A stretch of DNA of 64,000 bases from the NCBI GenBank assembly GCA_964471115.1, contig CAYYFE010000015.1:16098-80097 (forward strand), written 5' to 3'. Below the pieces are notes generated by a model that saw nothing but the letters and a program-made list of their open reading frames with translations, ran no database searches and had not been told where the DNA came from. Both the position numbers and the translations under genes were made by a program. Within the stretch, counting starts at the first letter, position 1. Each line of letters begins with the position of its first letter. Of the stretch, positions 51,652-60,871 are shown in pieces. Source of the stretch: SYFT01 sp964471115 (GTDB lineage Bacteria > Acidobacteriota > Vicinamibacteria > Vicinamibacterales > SCN-69-37).

Positions 51652-53103
51652 TCAGCGCGTGGCCGGCGGCCGGCTGCCGAAGATCATCCGCGTCCCGATC
51701 TCCCAGGCCACCGGGAACTTCGTGGTCGCCAGACGGACCACGTCGCCGAAGTGGGTCGCCAGGTACCGCGGCCGCAGGAAGAAGCGCCGTTTCGCCCGGT
51801 TGATCGCATCCATGACCACCCGCTCGTTCAGGCCGTTGCCCTCGAGCAGGTAGTACGAATACTCCATCTTCGACCAGTCCTCGCTGGCGAGCAGACCCTC
51901 GCGCTTGGCCTTGGCGTACAGATCCGTGCCGGGATAGGGCACGGCCGGGTAGAAGTTGGCGAAGTCGGGATTGAGGTCGATCGCGTACGCAATCGTTCGG
52001 TCGAGCGCCTGGGCATCTTCGCCCGGGTACCCCAGGATGAAGAAGCCGAACGACTTGATGCCGGCCTGGCGCATGTTGACCAGCGCCGTGCGGATCTTCT
52101 CGCCTTCGAGCCGCTTCATCATGTCCTTGCGCGTGTCGTCCGATTCGGTTTCGATGCCCAGCGCCAGCATCCAGCAGCCGGACTTCTTCAGCCGCGCGAC
52201 AAACGCCGGATCCTGCAGATTGTCCGCGCGCGCGTTGCCGAACCACTGGATGTCCAGCCCGCGCGTGATGATTTCCTCGCAGATGGCGCTGAACGACTTC
52301 ACGTTGAGCGTGACCGTGTCGCCCCAGAGGTAGAAAAACTTCACGCCGTGTTGCCGCACCATGTGCGCCATCTCGTCGACGATGGCCGCCGCCGAGCGCT
52401 CGCGGAACTTGTGGCCCTGATGAATCGGCGCCACACAGAAGTCACAGGTGTACGGACACCCGCGTGACGTCTCGACGATGACGTAGGACTGGTTGACGAG
52501 CGGCAGCGAATACTGCGACAGGTCTAGCAGGTCCCACGCCGGCACGGGCGCCGTCAGGAATCCCGTGAAGCTGCCGTGGGCGCGGTGTGGCACCACCGCG
52601 CCGCCGCGCCGGAAGGTGAGCGACGGCACGGAGTCCAGCTCGTCGACCGAGGCCAGCGCCCCCAGCGCGAGCGCGCCGTCCTCGGGCTCGCCCACGAACA
52701 TGCCGTCGACCTCCGGCACCCGCGCCATGGACTCGGCCGGCGTCGTCGAGGCATGCGGCCCGAAGCAGAACATGGGCGCGCCGTAGCGCGCCTTGAGCCG
52801 GGCGATGGCCGCCACGTCCGCGTCGAGTGTGGGGGTGGTGCTGGGGAACAGGATGAGCGTCGGGACGAACCCTTCGCGATCGAGGTCGGCGATGAGGTCG
52901 TCCACGCTGCGGCGGCTGGCGGTCAGATCGACCAGGCGCACCTGCTGCCCGCGCTGCCGCAGCAGGGCCGCGATCAACGCCAGCGTCAGCGGCGGCTTGG
53001 TGGTCCCCAGGACTTCTTCGCGCTCCTGGCAGCGTCCCTGCCGCGTGAACGCAATGCCGCCCACGAGGGGCGGGTTCACGAGCAGTGTGCGGTCACCCAG
53101 CAT
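51652..53103 (-). CDS. B12-binding-domain radical SAM enzyme
   Basis: 483 residues. The N-terminal cobalamin-binding-like Rossmann domain (~1-170: LVNPPL, LALIAALLRQRGQQVRLVDL, PTLILFPSTTPTLDADVAAI) is followed by the radical-SAM barrel with CPYTCDFC (4Fe-4S Cys), FYLWGDTVTLN and LGIETESDD. No obvious DxHxxG cobalamin motif is seen, so B12 binding itself is uncertain. Enzymes of this class do methylations, ring changes and other radical chemistry on lipids, hopanoids or sugars. Longer versions of the frame overlap the upstream radical-SAM gene; ATG 53103 shares one base with that gene's stop. Confidence 0.9.
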   Translation of the reverse strand: MLGDRTLLVNPPLVGGIAFTRQGRCQEREEVLGTTKPPLTLALIAALLRQRGQQVRLVDLTASRRSVDDLIADLDREGFVPTLILFPSTTPTLDADVAAIARLKARYGAPMFCFGPHASTTPAESMARVPEVDGMFVGEPEDGALALGALASVDELDSVPSLTFRRGGAVVPHRAHGSFTGFLTAPVPAWDLLDLSQYSLPLVNQSYVIVETSRGCPYTCDFCVAPIHQGHKFRERSAAAIVDEMAHMVRQHGVKFFYLWGDTVTLNVKSFSAICEEIITRGLDIQWFGNARADNLQDPAFVARLKKSGCWMLALGIETESDDTRKDMMKRLEGEKIRTALVNMRQAGIKSFGFFILGYPGEDAQALDRTIAYAIDLNPDFANFYPAVPYPGTDLYAKAKREGLLASEDWSKMEYSYYLLEGNGLNERVVMDAINRAKRRFFLRPRYLATHFGDVVRLATTKFPVAWEIGTRMIFGSRPPATR

Positions 53104-54287
53104 CACAGTGCACTCCCGGCCGGCTGGCCGTCCAACTCCACCTTGCAGCAGCGGCGGCACACCGGGAACAGGCGGGCCTCCACCAGCTTCTTGCGCAGGG
53201 CCACGTACCGTGGCCCCGTCCACACCTCTTCCAGCGACTGCTGAGTCAGGTCGCCCACTTCCAGGCGGATGAAGGGGCAGAAGTACGCCTTGCCGGAGAA
53301 CGACACCCGCGCGTAGAGGAACGGATACAGGCAGCGGCCGGCCAGCGGTGTGCCCGGCGTGTAGTACTCATCGAGGATCGCGGGCTTGACCTTGGGCCGC
53401 ATGTCGAACCGGATCCCCCGATCGCGGCACTTCGCGATGAGCGCGTCCACCTGCGCGCGGACCCGCGCGGCGTCCAGCCCGGGGTCGTCGGTCACATACG
53501 TCGAGATCACCTTCGGGTCGTCGGTGCCCAGCTGGCGAATCGTGTCCTGCACCTCGGCCGGGGTGCTGAACATCAGGTGATTGAGGCCGATGGCGTCCAC
53601 GCCCAGTTCCGCGGCCACGTCGACCATCTGGTCGAGCACCTCGAGCGTCTCGTGCGCGACCGTCGTGTTGATGCTGACGCGCAGGGGCGCGTGTGTGCGC
53701 CGCGCGGCCTCCTGCAGCCGCCGCAGGCCCGCCGACGTCCGCTCGAACGTGCCTTTGACGCCCCGGGCCTTGTCATGCATCTCGCCGGGGCCGTCAATCG
53801 ACACACTGATGTGTTTGAGGAATCCGCGCGACGCCAGGTCGGCCAGCGCGTCGGCGCGTTCATCGGTGATGATCGTGCCGTTGGTGGTGAGGTAGCCGCA
53901 GACGTAGCCCTTGCCCTGAAAGACCTCCATCACGTCGAGGATGTCTTTCCGCATGAAGATTTCGCCGCCGGTGAGGCTGACCTGCAGCCCGTCCTGATCC
54001 GGAAACGCGCGGCGCAACGTGTCCATCGGCAGCTCCTGCCGCCATTCGCCCTCGATGTTGAGCAGGTCGCCGACGTAGCAGAACTCACACGTCAGGTTGC
54101 ACCGCATCGTCGCTTCGTACACCACGCCCATGGGCAGGCGGCCGGCGTCGCCGGTGCGCTCGCGCTCGAAGCGTTCGACCTGCCGCGCGTACTTCCGTTT
54201 GCGGTACTTCGCCCACAGGCTGGTGAGGGCCGGCACGCCCCGGGCGCGGCGCGCAACGGCTTCACGGAGGTGGGCTGTCAGGGACAT
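53103..54287 (-). CDS. Radical SAM enzyme with SPASM-like C-terminus
   Basis: 394 residues. A basic N-terminal helix is followed by CNLTCEFCYV (4Fe-4S) at ~63, LTGGEIFMRKDILDVME, TTNGTIITDERA and SVSIDGPGEMHDKARGVKGTFERTSAGL, all core radical-SAM elements. The C-terminal part has a Cys set (GRCLYPFLYARVSFSGKAYFCPFIRLEVGDL, CRRCCKVEL) like SPASM auxiliary clusters. SPASM enzymes modify peptides or sugars; next to flippase and GT genes a glycan-related reaction is plausible but not shown. Starts 5 bp after the GT39 stop. Confidence 0.9.
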   Translation of the reverse strand: MSLTAHLREAVARRARGVPALTSLWAKYRKRKYARQVERFERERTGDAGRLPMGVVYEATMRCNLTCEFCYVGDLLNIEGEWRQELPMDTLRRAFPDQDGLQVSLTGGEIFMRKDILDVMEVFQGKGYVCGYLTTNGTIITDERADALADLASRGFLKHISVSIDGPGEMHDKARGVKGTFERTSAGLRRLQEAARRTHAPLRVSINTTVAHETLEVLDQMVDVAAELGVDAIGLNHLMFSTPAEVQDTIRQLGTDDPKVISTYVTDDPGLDAARVRAQVDALIAKCRDRGIRFDMRPKVKPAILDEYYTPGTPLAGRCLYPFLYARVSFSGKAYFCPFIRLEVGDLTQQSLEEVWTGPRYVALRKKLVEARLFPVCRRCCKVELDGQPAGSAL

Positions 54288-54292
54288 GTGGG

Positions 54293-55966
54293 TCAGTGGA
54301 TGCGCCAGACTTCGATGACCGGACCGGGCCGCGCCAGCGCCGGATGCCGAAGGGCATCCTCGTTGTGCTCGAACGGCGCCACCATGGCGCGCGCCTCTTC
54401 CCCGGCCTCGAGGCGATAGGGCAGAACCGTGGTGATCAGCTGCCCTTCACGCGCCAGCGCCCGGTCAAAGGACGTCAGCGACGGATTCGGGACATTGTAC
54501 CGCTTCATCGCCACCCACTGCACGCCGCGGGCGCGCAACGGCGCCAGGCCGGAGGCATCGGTCACCTCTGAGGGCGACAGGTAGATCTTGTCGGCGTCCA
54601 GGCCGCCATCGCCCAGGTACAGCAGCCGGTAGGCCGGCGCCGGATACGGCTCCAGCGCCAGCTGCTTCTGGAACCGGACGGAAGCCCGCGCCGCATCCCC
54701 GAGCCGCGCGCGCAGCGCCTCCAGCAGGCCGTCACGCGACTGTCTGAGCGGGACGCTGTAGGGCTGCACCAGCACGGTGGCGCCCGGTGCCACGTTCGCT
54801 TCGATCCAGCGTTGCGCCAGCGTCCGGGTGTCGTCCTGCCGGAAGAACTGGCCCAGGTGGACACTCTCGCGCGCCGCGCCCACCACCACCAGCACTCCCG
54901 CCATGACCAGGGCGCCCAGCCGGCTGAGTTGAGCGGCCCAGGCGAGTGAGGCGCCGGCCAGCACGGCCAGGAACGGCAGCACCGGATTCAGATACCGCGT
55001 CGCGGGCACGGTGTTGGCGAGGAACAGCAGAAACGCCACGGGGAAAACCACGAGCAGCAGGCCGCGGCGCCACGTCTGATGAAAGGTCAGGACACCCACG
55101 GCGGCCAGCCACGTGGTGATGCCGCTGCCCAGCGCGTGATCGCTGGTGAGCCACCGCAGGTAGGTGCCGAGGTAGCCAAAGGCGCCGGCGGAGGACGTCG
55201 CGCGGTCCATCACGATCGCCCGGTTCTGCGTGATGTCCACCCACGCGGTGCGCCACTCCGGCAGCAGAAACGGCGAGGCCGCCAGGAAGACCACGGCCGC
55301 CGCCACCCCCGCCTGCATCAGGCCCGTCACCCGCGCCCGCCACGATTCCTCGGCCGTCAGGCGTTCGGCAGTGATGACGAGCGCGGCGAACACCGCGTAG
55401 TAATGCGTCGACATCGCCAGACCGGCGGCCGCGCCCGCCCACCACAGCCGCCGCGGCGACGAGGAGGTGAGCGCCAGCGGGACGAGCATGATCAGCAGCG
55501 TGACCGGCACGTCATGTTTGACGTAGTGCGCATCCTGCACCGCAAACGGCGCCACGGCCAGCAGCGCCGCGCCGATGAGGCCCGCTGTGGCGCCGCGCAG
55601 CCGCGCGCCGATCAGGTAGACCACGACGATCGTCAGCGTGCCGCACAGCGCCGAGAGCAGGCGGCCCGACAGATACAGCGGTGTGGGGTCCACGAAGAAC
55701 TGGCGCTCGAAGTCCGCCAGCGACCCCCACCAGCCCAGGGCCAGGCCGGCCAGCGCCGTGAGGCCCTCCCAGGCGAACAACGCGTAGAAGTAAAACGTGG
55801 GATACAGGAAGTTGCCGGGATTGAGCGTGCCGGTGCCGAACGTCAGGGCGCGATTCATGATCGCGACCTCGTCCATGTTGTAGACCGCGGGCAGTCCGTA
55901 GCCAATCGCCTGAATCCTGAGCCAGAAACCGACTGCGACGATGGCCGCCAGGGCGATTCGGGTCAT
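54293..55966 (-). CDS. GT39-like membrane glycosyltransferase
   Basis: 557 residues, about twelve membrane helices. The first loop is YNMDEVAIMNRALTFGTGTLNPGNFLYPTFYFY, with the acidic Asp-Glu pair typical of PMT_2/ArnT-type enzymes. VAPFAVQDAHYVKHDVPVTLLI is the conserved loop around the second catalytic region. A soluble C-terminal domain (~400-557) follows the last helix. A polyprenyl-phosphate sugar is the expected donor. The ATG (55966) overlaps the flippase stop (ATGA); longer frame versions overlap the flippase and are rejected. Confidence 0.85.
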   Translation of the reverse strand: MTRIALAAIVAVGFWLRIQAIGYGLPAVYNMDEVAIMNRALTFGTGTLNPGNFLYPTFYFYALFAWEGLTALAGLALGWWGSLADFERQFFVDPTPLYLSGRLLSALCGTLTIVVVYLIGARLRGATAGLIGAALLAVAPFAVQDAHYVKHDVPVTLLIMLVPLALTSSSPRRLWWAGAAAGLAMSTHYYAVFAALVITAERLTAEESWRARVTGLMQAGVAAAVVFLAASPFLLPEWRTAWVDITQNRAIVMDRATSSAGAFGYLGTYLRWLTSDHALGSGITTWLAAVGVLTFHQTWRRGLLLVVFPVAFLLFLANTVPATRYLNPVLPFLAVLAGASLAWAAQLSRLGALVMAGVLVVVGAARESVHLGQFFRQDDTRTLAQRWIEANVAPGATVLVQPYSVPLRQSRDGLLEALRARLGDAARASVRFQKQLALEPYPAPAYRLLYLGDGGLDADKIYLSPSEVTDASGLAPLRARGVQWVAMKRYNVPNPSLTSFDRALAREGQLITTVLPYRLEAGEEARAMVAPFEHNEDALRHPALARPGPVIEVWRIH

Positions 55967-57432
55967 CGCCGCATCACCTGCAACAGCAGCGCGCGCTCGG
56001 TCGGCCGCAGAAAGCCGGTGACCGCGAGCCAGCCGCCGAAGATCGCGCACACGGTGGCCCCCCGCAGGAGCACACCGGTCAGGGGCGTCACGTCGGGGAT
56101 CCACCGACCCGCCGTGGCCGCGATCACCCCCGCCAGGACGACCTGCGCCAGCCGCCGCCACTCATACGTCATCGGATATTGCCGGCGCGAGAACCACCCG
56201 GCCACCAGCGCCAGGGTCACGTACGACAACACAAACGCGACGGCGGCGCCGACGGTGCCCCACGCGGGCATCAGCACCGCGCCGCTGCCCAGGCCCACTG
56301 CGGCTGAGGCAAACGTGGCCACCGGGTAGTACTGCGTCTGACTGGTGAGATTGAGGCCGATCGAGGTCAGCAGATACACGCCCTGCCACACCAGGCCGGC
56401 CGCAATCAGGGGGACGACAATGCCCGCCTGGGTATAGGCCGTCTCGCTCCACGGTGTGGCGGTCGTGAGCAGGCGCACCAGGTCCTCGGCAATCGCGGTC
56501 AGGCCGGCGGCCAGCAGCACCAGCACCGCCACGCCGTAGGTCGTGATCTTGCGGAAGACCTCCCGGGCGTCCGGTTGTTTCGCCGTGGCGTAATAAAACG
56601 GCGCCCAGCCGGTCTCGAAGGCCGACAGGAACAGTTTGACCGCCTGGCCGATCGTCCCGCTGATCTGATACACGCCCAGGCTGCTGAGCGGCACGAACAG
56701 GTTGAGCAGCACCTTGTTGCCGCCGTCGAGCGCCTGCTGCGCCAGGCCGTGCGGCAACCTCGGCAGCCCGAAGCGCAGGCAGCGCCGCAGCACCTCGGCC
56801 GACCAGCGTCCCCCGATGACCCGCCGCGTCCACGGCCAGAGCAGCGGCAACACGCCCACCGTGACGATCAGGTCGGCTACGAACAGGCCCGTGACGCCCC
56901 ACTGCCACCACAACACCAGCAGAATGCGCAGCAGCAGCGTGCCGATCGACCGGCCGAACGTGAAGGCCGCAAACGTGGGGGCCGCCTTCTCCATCCGCAT
57001 GACGTGGAACGGGATGAACGTGAAGGTCAGCAGGAAGATGTTGAGCAGCACGAGCCGCAGCGCGGGCAGATACCGGGCGGCGAGATCGCCGAAGAGCCAG
57101 CCCGCGATCGCCGGCGCGGCCAGTTGCCCGGCCGCCAGCAACGCGCCGCTGGCGACCAGAAGGAACCCGGCGAGCGTCCCGCCCAGCACCCGACGGGACG
57201 CCTCGTCGGCGCAGTCCAGGTAGAACCGCATGAACGCGCCGTCCAGGCCGAACCGGAAGAGGATCTTCGCGATCGTCTCCACGGCCAGCAGCAGCGCCAG
57301 CGCGCCGTAGTCCTCCTGCGTCAGGACGCGGAAGTAGAGCGGCAGCAGCAGATAACTGACGGCCGTGACACCGATGTCGCCCGCGCCGTAGATGGCGACG
57401 TCCCTGGACAGCGATCCGAGCGGTTTGCGCAC
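55963..57432 (-). CDS. Oligosaccharide flippase (Wzx/MOP-family)
   Basis: 489 residues with about fourteen membrane helices. MOP/Wzx features are VAIYGAGDIGVTAVSYLLLPLYFRVLTQEDYGALALLLAVETI at the N-terminus, VRLPHG-like loops in RFGLPRLPHGLAQQALDGGNKVLLN, and SSLGVYQISGTIGQAVKLFLSAFETGWAPFYY. It should move a lipid-linked glycan unit from the cytoplasmic to the periplasmic face of the inner membrane. It lies between two genes with which it forms one unit; a methyltransferase ends 9 bp upstream. Confidence 0.92.
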   Translation of the reverse strand: MRKPLGSLSRDVAIYGAGDIGVTAVSYLLLPLYFRVLTQEDYGALALLLAVETIAKILFRFGLDGAFMRFYLDCADEASRRVLGGTLAGFLLVASGALLAAGQLAAPAIAGWLFGDLAARYLPALRLVLLNIFLLTFTFIPFHVMRMEKAAPTFAAFTFGRSIGTLLLRILLVLWWQWGVTGLFVADLIVTVGVLPLLWPWTRRVIGGRWSAEVLRRCLRFGLPRLPHGLAQQALDGGNKVLLNLFVPLSSLGVYQISGTIGQAVKLFLSAFETGWAPFYYATAKQPDAREVFRKITTYGVAVLVLLAAGLTAIAEDLVRLLTTATPWSETAYTQAGIVVPLIAAGLVWQGVYLLTSIGLNLTSQTQYYPVATFASAAVGLGSGAVLMPAWGTVGAAVAFVLSYVTLALVAGWFSRRQYPMTYEWRRLAQVVLAGVIAATAGRWIPDVTPLTGVLLRGATVCAIFGGWLAVTGFLRPTERALLLQVMRR

Positions 57433-57441
57433 GGCGAGGTG

Positions 57442-58140
57442 TCAGGGGCGCTCGAAGCGCATCAGGTTCAGGAAACACCAGCCCGGGATGGGCAACAGGC
57501 GCGTGAGCGCGCGGTGCAGCGGCCGGAGCCGGGCCGGATGCCGGCGGATGTATTTCGTCAGCACCGGCACGGTCGGAAAGATGCCGCGCCGCTCCACCAA
57601 CCGGAATCCCGCGCGCCGGGCGAGATCGATGTAGTCACCGGCCGGCCGGTCGCCAGGGTGTTTCTCCAGGCTCGCCGTGTGAATCAGCCGGCCCGTCAGG
57701 ATGAAGTGCACCCGCGACTGCAGGTGCGCCAGGTTCGGCACCGAGACATACAGCTGTCCGCCGGGGCGAATCACGCGGAACAGCTCGCGCAACGCCTTTG
57801 GCTGATCGTCGAACGTGAGATGTTCAAGCACGTCCAGGCACGTCGCGCAGTCGAACGCGCCGTCCGGATACGGCAGCGGAATGAGTGAGCCCCGCTTGAC
57901 GAAACGCGACTCGTAATTGGGGTCGACGCCTTCAATGGCCAGTCGCGGGTGGAATTCCTCGACGAGCACGCCTTCACCGCACCCGGCGTCGAGCACCCGC
58001 GTCCCGTCAGGCAGCGACCGCAGGAACGCGCGCACACGCTCGAGCTTGGCGAGATACGTCGGATAGAACTCCCAGTCCGGAGAGAGGTTCCGGTGGTAGT
58101 CGCCGCGCAGCGCGTATTCCCCGGTTGCGTCAGCGCCCAT
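57442..58140 (-). CDS. Class I SAM-dependent methyltransferase
   Basis: 232 residues. SAM motifs are RVLDAGCGEGVLVEEF (~48), IEGVDPNYESRFV, CATCLDVLEHLTFDDQPKALREL and RVIRPGGQLYVSVPN. The region ends in a basic, aromatic tail. It likely methylates a sugar or lipid of the glycan. It heads the leftward unit with the flippase, GT39 and two radical-SAM genes. A TACAAT hexamer lies 9 nt before ATG 58140, suggesting a very short leader. Divergent from the membrane-protein gene, with 39 bp between starts. Confidence 0.9.
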   Translation of the reverse strand: MGADATGEYALRGDYHRNLSPDWEFYPTYLAKLERVRAFLRSLPDGTRVLDAGCGEGVLVEEFHPRLAIEGVDPNYESRFVKRGSLIPLPYPDGAFDCATCLDVLEHLTFDDQPKALRELFRVIRPGGQLYVSVPNLAHLQSRVHFILTGRLIHTASLEKHPGDRPAGDYIDLARRAGFRLVERRGIFPTVPVLTKYIRRHPARLRPLHRALTRLLPIPGWCFLNLMRFERP

Positions 58141-58167
58141 CGGGCCGAAATTGTATCAGCGCGGGTA

Positions 58168-58173
58168 TACACT
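58168..58173 (+). promoter_or_regulatory. -10 element TACACT of the 616-residue membrane-protein gene (leaderless)
   Basis: TACACT, then TCGCCG (6 nt), then ATG at 58180. An overlapping TATACA at 58166 is a second reading with 8-nt spacing. Confidence 0.55.
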
Positions 58174-58179
58174 TCGCCG

Positions 58180-60030
58180 ATGCCCGCCACCGCCACGTCA
58201 CGAGCCGTGTACGGGGCGGTGACCGCGGTGCTGGCGGCCCTGGCCGTGATGGCGACCCGGCCCGCGCAGGCCGGCTTCGACTTTGGCACCCTGCTGCCGC
58301 CCGGGTTGGTCGACGGAGTCTACGACGTCGAGCGCGGCCCGGACGGGCTGACCTACGCGTGGACCCGGCCGGTGTTCACGGTGCGGCTCGACGCGATTGA
58401 CCGCGCCGGCCCCTGGGGCTTGAGGCTCAGGATGCGTGCCGCGAGGCCGGACGGATCCGAACCCGAACTGACCACGGCCGTCGACGGCATTGTCGTCGAT
58501 CGCAGCCGCCTGTCCGCCGAGTTCGAGACGCGCCGCGTGCCGTTGCCGCCGCGCGCCAGCCCCGGCCCGACGCACATTACGTTCACGGTGACACCGGCCT
58601 ATGTCCCAGCCGGTGATCCGCGACCGCTGGGCGCGATGGTGGACTGGCTGGCCGTCGAGCGTCCGCCGGGCGTGTGGTGGGCGGCGTCGTTTCGCGGCTG
58701 GGTGGTGCTCGTGCCCGTCGTGCTCCTCGCCGCGCTGACGGCGCTGGTGTTCGGCGCGCCCGGCATCCTCGGTGGCGCGGCGCTGTCGGGGCTGGCGGCG
58801 TGGAGCCTCACCCGTGGACTGGGGCCGCTGGTCGACTGGCCCGTGGTCAGTCTGACCGCCGCGGCAGTTGCGGCCGGGGGAGCCGTTGCGCTCGTCAGCG
58901 CCGGCCGCCGGCTGGGTGCAATGCTGGGCGTCGTGGCCGCCGTGGCCGTGATGCTCAAGTTGCTGATCCTCGCGCATCCGGACACGCCCATCGGCGATGC
59001 GATGTTCCATGCCCATCGATTCCAGACGGTGCTGGCCGGCAATCTGCTCTTCACTTCGATCACGCCAGGCAACTACGACTTTCCGTACGCCCCCGGGTTG
59101 TACGTCCTGTCGACGCCGCTGGCGTTCCTGACCGAGACGTCACTCGACAAGGTCTGGCTCCTGCGCATCGTCACCACGGTGGCCGAGGCGGTGGCCGCCG
59201 GCGCGGTCGGCTGGTGGGTGGGCCGCGGCGGGCAGACGGGACTGGCGGTGACGACCGCCGCGGTGTGCCATCTGCTGCCGTTGTCGATGACCGTGCTCGT
59301 CGTGGGGAACCTCACCAACGCCTTCGCGCAGGCGGCGGCGGCTCTGGCGCTGGCCGTGATGGCCCGGAGCACCGGCTCGCGCGGGTCCACCGTGGCGGCG
59401 GTGGCGCTTGTGTTGACGGCCCTGCTCTCACACACCGGGACCGCCGTGTTGTTGACGACCCAGCTGCTGGCGATTGGGGCGTGGCTCGCGTGGAAGGGCG
59501 CAGACGGCAGCGGCCCCAGCGGCCGCTGGTGGATGGGCGTGGCCACGGTCTGCGCCTTGATCGCGACGGTGGCGTACTACGCGCACTTCTGGCCGGTGTA
59601 CGAGACCGCGTTGACGCGCGCGGCGGCGGAAACAGGCGCGGCCGCCTCCACCGCGGGCTTTCGCACGCCGGGGCAGCGGCTGCGCGACATTCCGGTGCTG
59701 CTGTCGCTGTACTACAGCACCGCCGGTGTGGTGCTGGGCATGGCCGGTGTGTGGTGGTGGCGCCGCTCCGGCCTCGCGAGCAGCGACCGTGTGGTCGTGG
59801 CGGCCGGCGGCCTGGTGCTCGCGGGGTTTCTCCTCGTCGGCGTGATCACGCCGATCGACTTCCGGCACTACCTGGCGGCCATTCCCCTGGTGGCGATTGT
59901 CATCGCGATCGGGACACACGCGCTGTGGTCGACGGGCCGCCTGGGGCAGGTGGCCGTGGCGTGTGTGTGGTCGGTTCTGGTGTGGTCAGCGCTGCGCAAC
60001 GCGCTTCAGGGAATCGGGGCGACGGACTAA
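58180..60030 (+). CDS. Large polytopic membrane protein, possible GT-C-type
   Basis: 616 residues. N-terminal signal-like helix, then an extracytoplasmic domain (~35-165; beta-rich, FTVRLDAIDRAGPWGLRLRMRA), then about eleven membrane helices. The loop ILAHPDTPIGDAMFHAHRFQTVLAGN with YDFPYAPGLYVLSTPLAFL resembles the acidic loop and following helix of GT-C enzymes, but no recognised family signature was found. It could be a glycosyltransferase for the surface glycan or an uncharacterised membrane protein. It converges with a 4-bp overlap on the 241-residue secreted protein gene. Single-gene unit. Confidence 0.7.
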   Translation: MPATATSRAVYGAVTAVLAALAVMATRPAQAGFDFGTLLPPGLVDGVYDVERGPDGLTYAWTRPVFTVRLDAIDRAGPWGLRLRMRAARPDGSEPELTTAVDGIVVDRSRLSAEFETRRVPLPPRASPGPTHITFTVTPAYVPAGDPRPLGAMVDWLAVERPPGVWWAASFRGWVVLVPVVLLAALTALVFGAPGILGGAALSGLAAWSLTRGLGPLVDWPVVSLTAAAVAAGGAVALVSAGRRLGAMLGVVAAVAVMLKLLILAHPDTPIGDAMFHAHRFQTVLAGNLLFTSITPGNYDFPYAPGLYVLSTPLAFLTETSLDKVWLLRIVTTVAEAVAAGAVGWWVGRGGQTGLAVTTAAVCHLLPLSMTVLVVGNLTNAFAQAAAALALAVMARSTGSRGSTVAAVALVLTALLSHTGTAVLLTTQLLAIGAWLAWKGADGSGPSGRWWMGVATVCALIATVAYYAHFWPVYETALTRAAAETGAAASTAGFRTPGQRLRDIPVLLSLYYSTAGVVLGMAGVWWWRRSGLASSDRVVVAAGGLVLAGFLLVGVITPIDFRHYLAAIPLVAIVIAIGTHALWSTGRLGQVAVACVWSVLVWSALRNALQGIGATD

Positions 60031-60752
60031 CGCTGGTTGCCGCCGCCACCGCCGCCGCCGCCGCGACCTGGCCGCGGACCCGTGCCGCCCGGCCCTGCGG
60101 GAGGCCCACCGGCGCGTCCGGCGTCCGGCCCGGGAATGACCACGCCCGGGATCGTCGACGTCACCGTGCCGCCGGGGCCTGAGCGCAGATTCGGATTCGT
60201 CGAACCCGATCCCCCCGGGGTCGACGGCGGCAACTCGCCAATCTGACGCGCCGGCGGAATTTCGGAATCCGGCGACGGCGCGGGAGGCGGCACCAGCTGC
60301 GGCGGCTGAGGCGGTGGTGCCTGCTGTGGCGCCTGTGGAACCGGCGTCGAGGCGGCCGGCCCGCTGGCCACCGGCACGGTGCGCGAGGCCAGGATGAACA
60401 CCGCGGCAATGGTGGAGGACGAGGCGTCGGGGGCGATTCGCGGAGCCGCGCCGTAACCGGGCACGTCCCGCAGCAGGCTGCGCAACACCGCGGCCTCAGG
60501 CTCGTCGCGGAACTCCAGCACGGGCACCGGCGCGCCGCTCAGCTTGTCCGCGTTCACGATCCGGGATCCGCCCTTGCGGCCCCATTCCTGCAGCACTTCC
60601 CGCACCGTGACGTTTTCGGCAACGATCGTCACCTTGCCGTCCTGGAAGCTGACTTCAAGCTTGCGCGGGCCCTGTGCCAGGGTGGGCCACGAGCCCGCCA
60701 GCACGATCGCAGCACTCACGCCGACGACGAATCCGGATCGGGTCAGGGACAT
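60027..60752 (-). CDS. Secreted protein with STN/secretin-like domain and Pro- and Gly-rich tail
   Basis: 241 residues from ATG 60752 (GTG 60755 possible). The signal peptide ends at TLAQG. A short domain (~30-105: VSFQDGKVTIVAENVTVREVLQEWGRKGGSRIVN, VPVLEFRDEPEAAVLRSLLRDVPGYG) resembles the STN/secretin N-terminal fold with its amphipathic helix. The C-terminal half is low-complexity: Pro/Gln-rich (~135-175), then Gly/Arg-rich with GGGGGGG near the end. No known function; in other proteins STN-like domains contact secretins or TonB systems. GGAGG 6 nt upstream and a TATACT -10 make this a leadered gene. Confidence 0.75.
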   Translation of the reverse strand: MSLTRSGFVVGVSAAIVLAGSWPTLAQGPRKLEVSFQDGKVTIVAENVTVREVLQEWGRKGGSRIVNADKLSGAPVPVLEFRDEPEAAVLRSLLRDVPGYGAAPRIAPDASSSTIAAVFILASRTVPVASGPAASTPVPQAPQQAPPPQPPQLVPPPAPSPDSEIPPARQIGELPPSTPGGSGSTNPNLRSGPGGTVTSTIPGVVIPGPDAGRAGGPPAGPGGTGPRPGRGGGGGGGGNQR

Positions 60753-60758
60753 CACAGG

Positions 60759-60784
60759 CCTCCAGAGGGGACGATTTCAGTATA
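60759..60784 (-). promoter_or_regulatory. Promoter and ribosome site of the STN-like gene
   Basis: TATACT (60784-60779) lies about 20-25 nt upstream of GGAGG (60763-60759), which is 6 nt before ATG 60752. A conventional leadered arrangement, in contrast to the leaderless genes. Confidence 0.6.
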
Positions 60785-60798
60785 CGCCCCGTCGGCTT

Positions 60799-60859
60799 GC
60801 TCCGCACTGCGCACTGCGCACTCCGCACTGGGCACTGCGCACTGGGCACTCCGCACTGC
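60799..60859 (-). repeat. Array G2: AGTGCGG/AGTGCGC/AGTGCCC heptamer array
   Basis: Same word family as array G, in the 119-bp gap between the radical-SAM gene and the STN-like gene. 60800-60830 is identical to 46671-46701. It lies just upstream of the TATACT promoter. Confidence 0.92.
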
Positions 60860-60871
60860 TTATGACGCTCG

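Noticed and set aside
55079..57888. Long plus-strand frames of more than 400 codons in the flippase/GT39 region
   Set aside because: GC-rich DNA opens antisense frames. They lack motifs and are opposite to well-supported membrane-protein genes.
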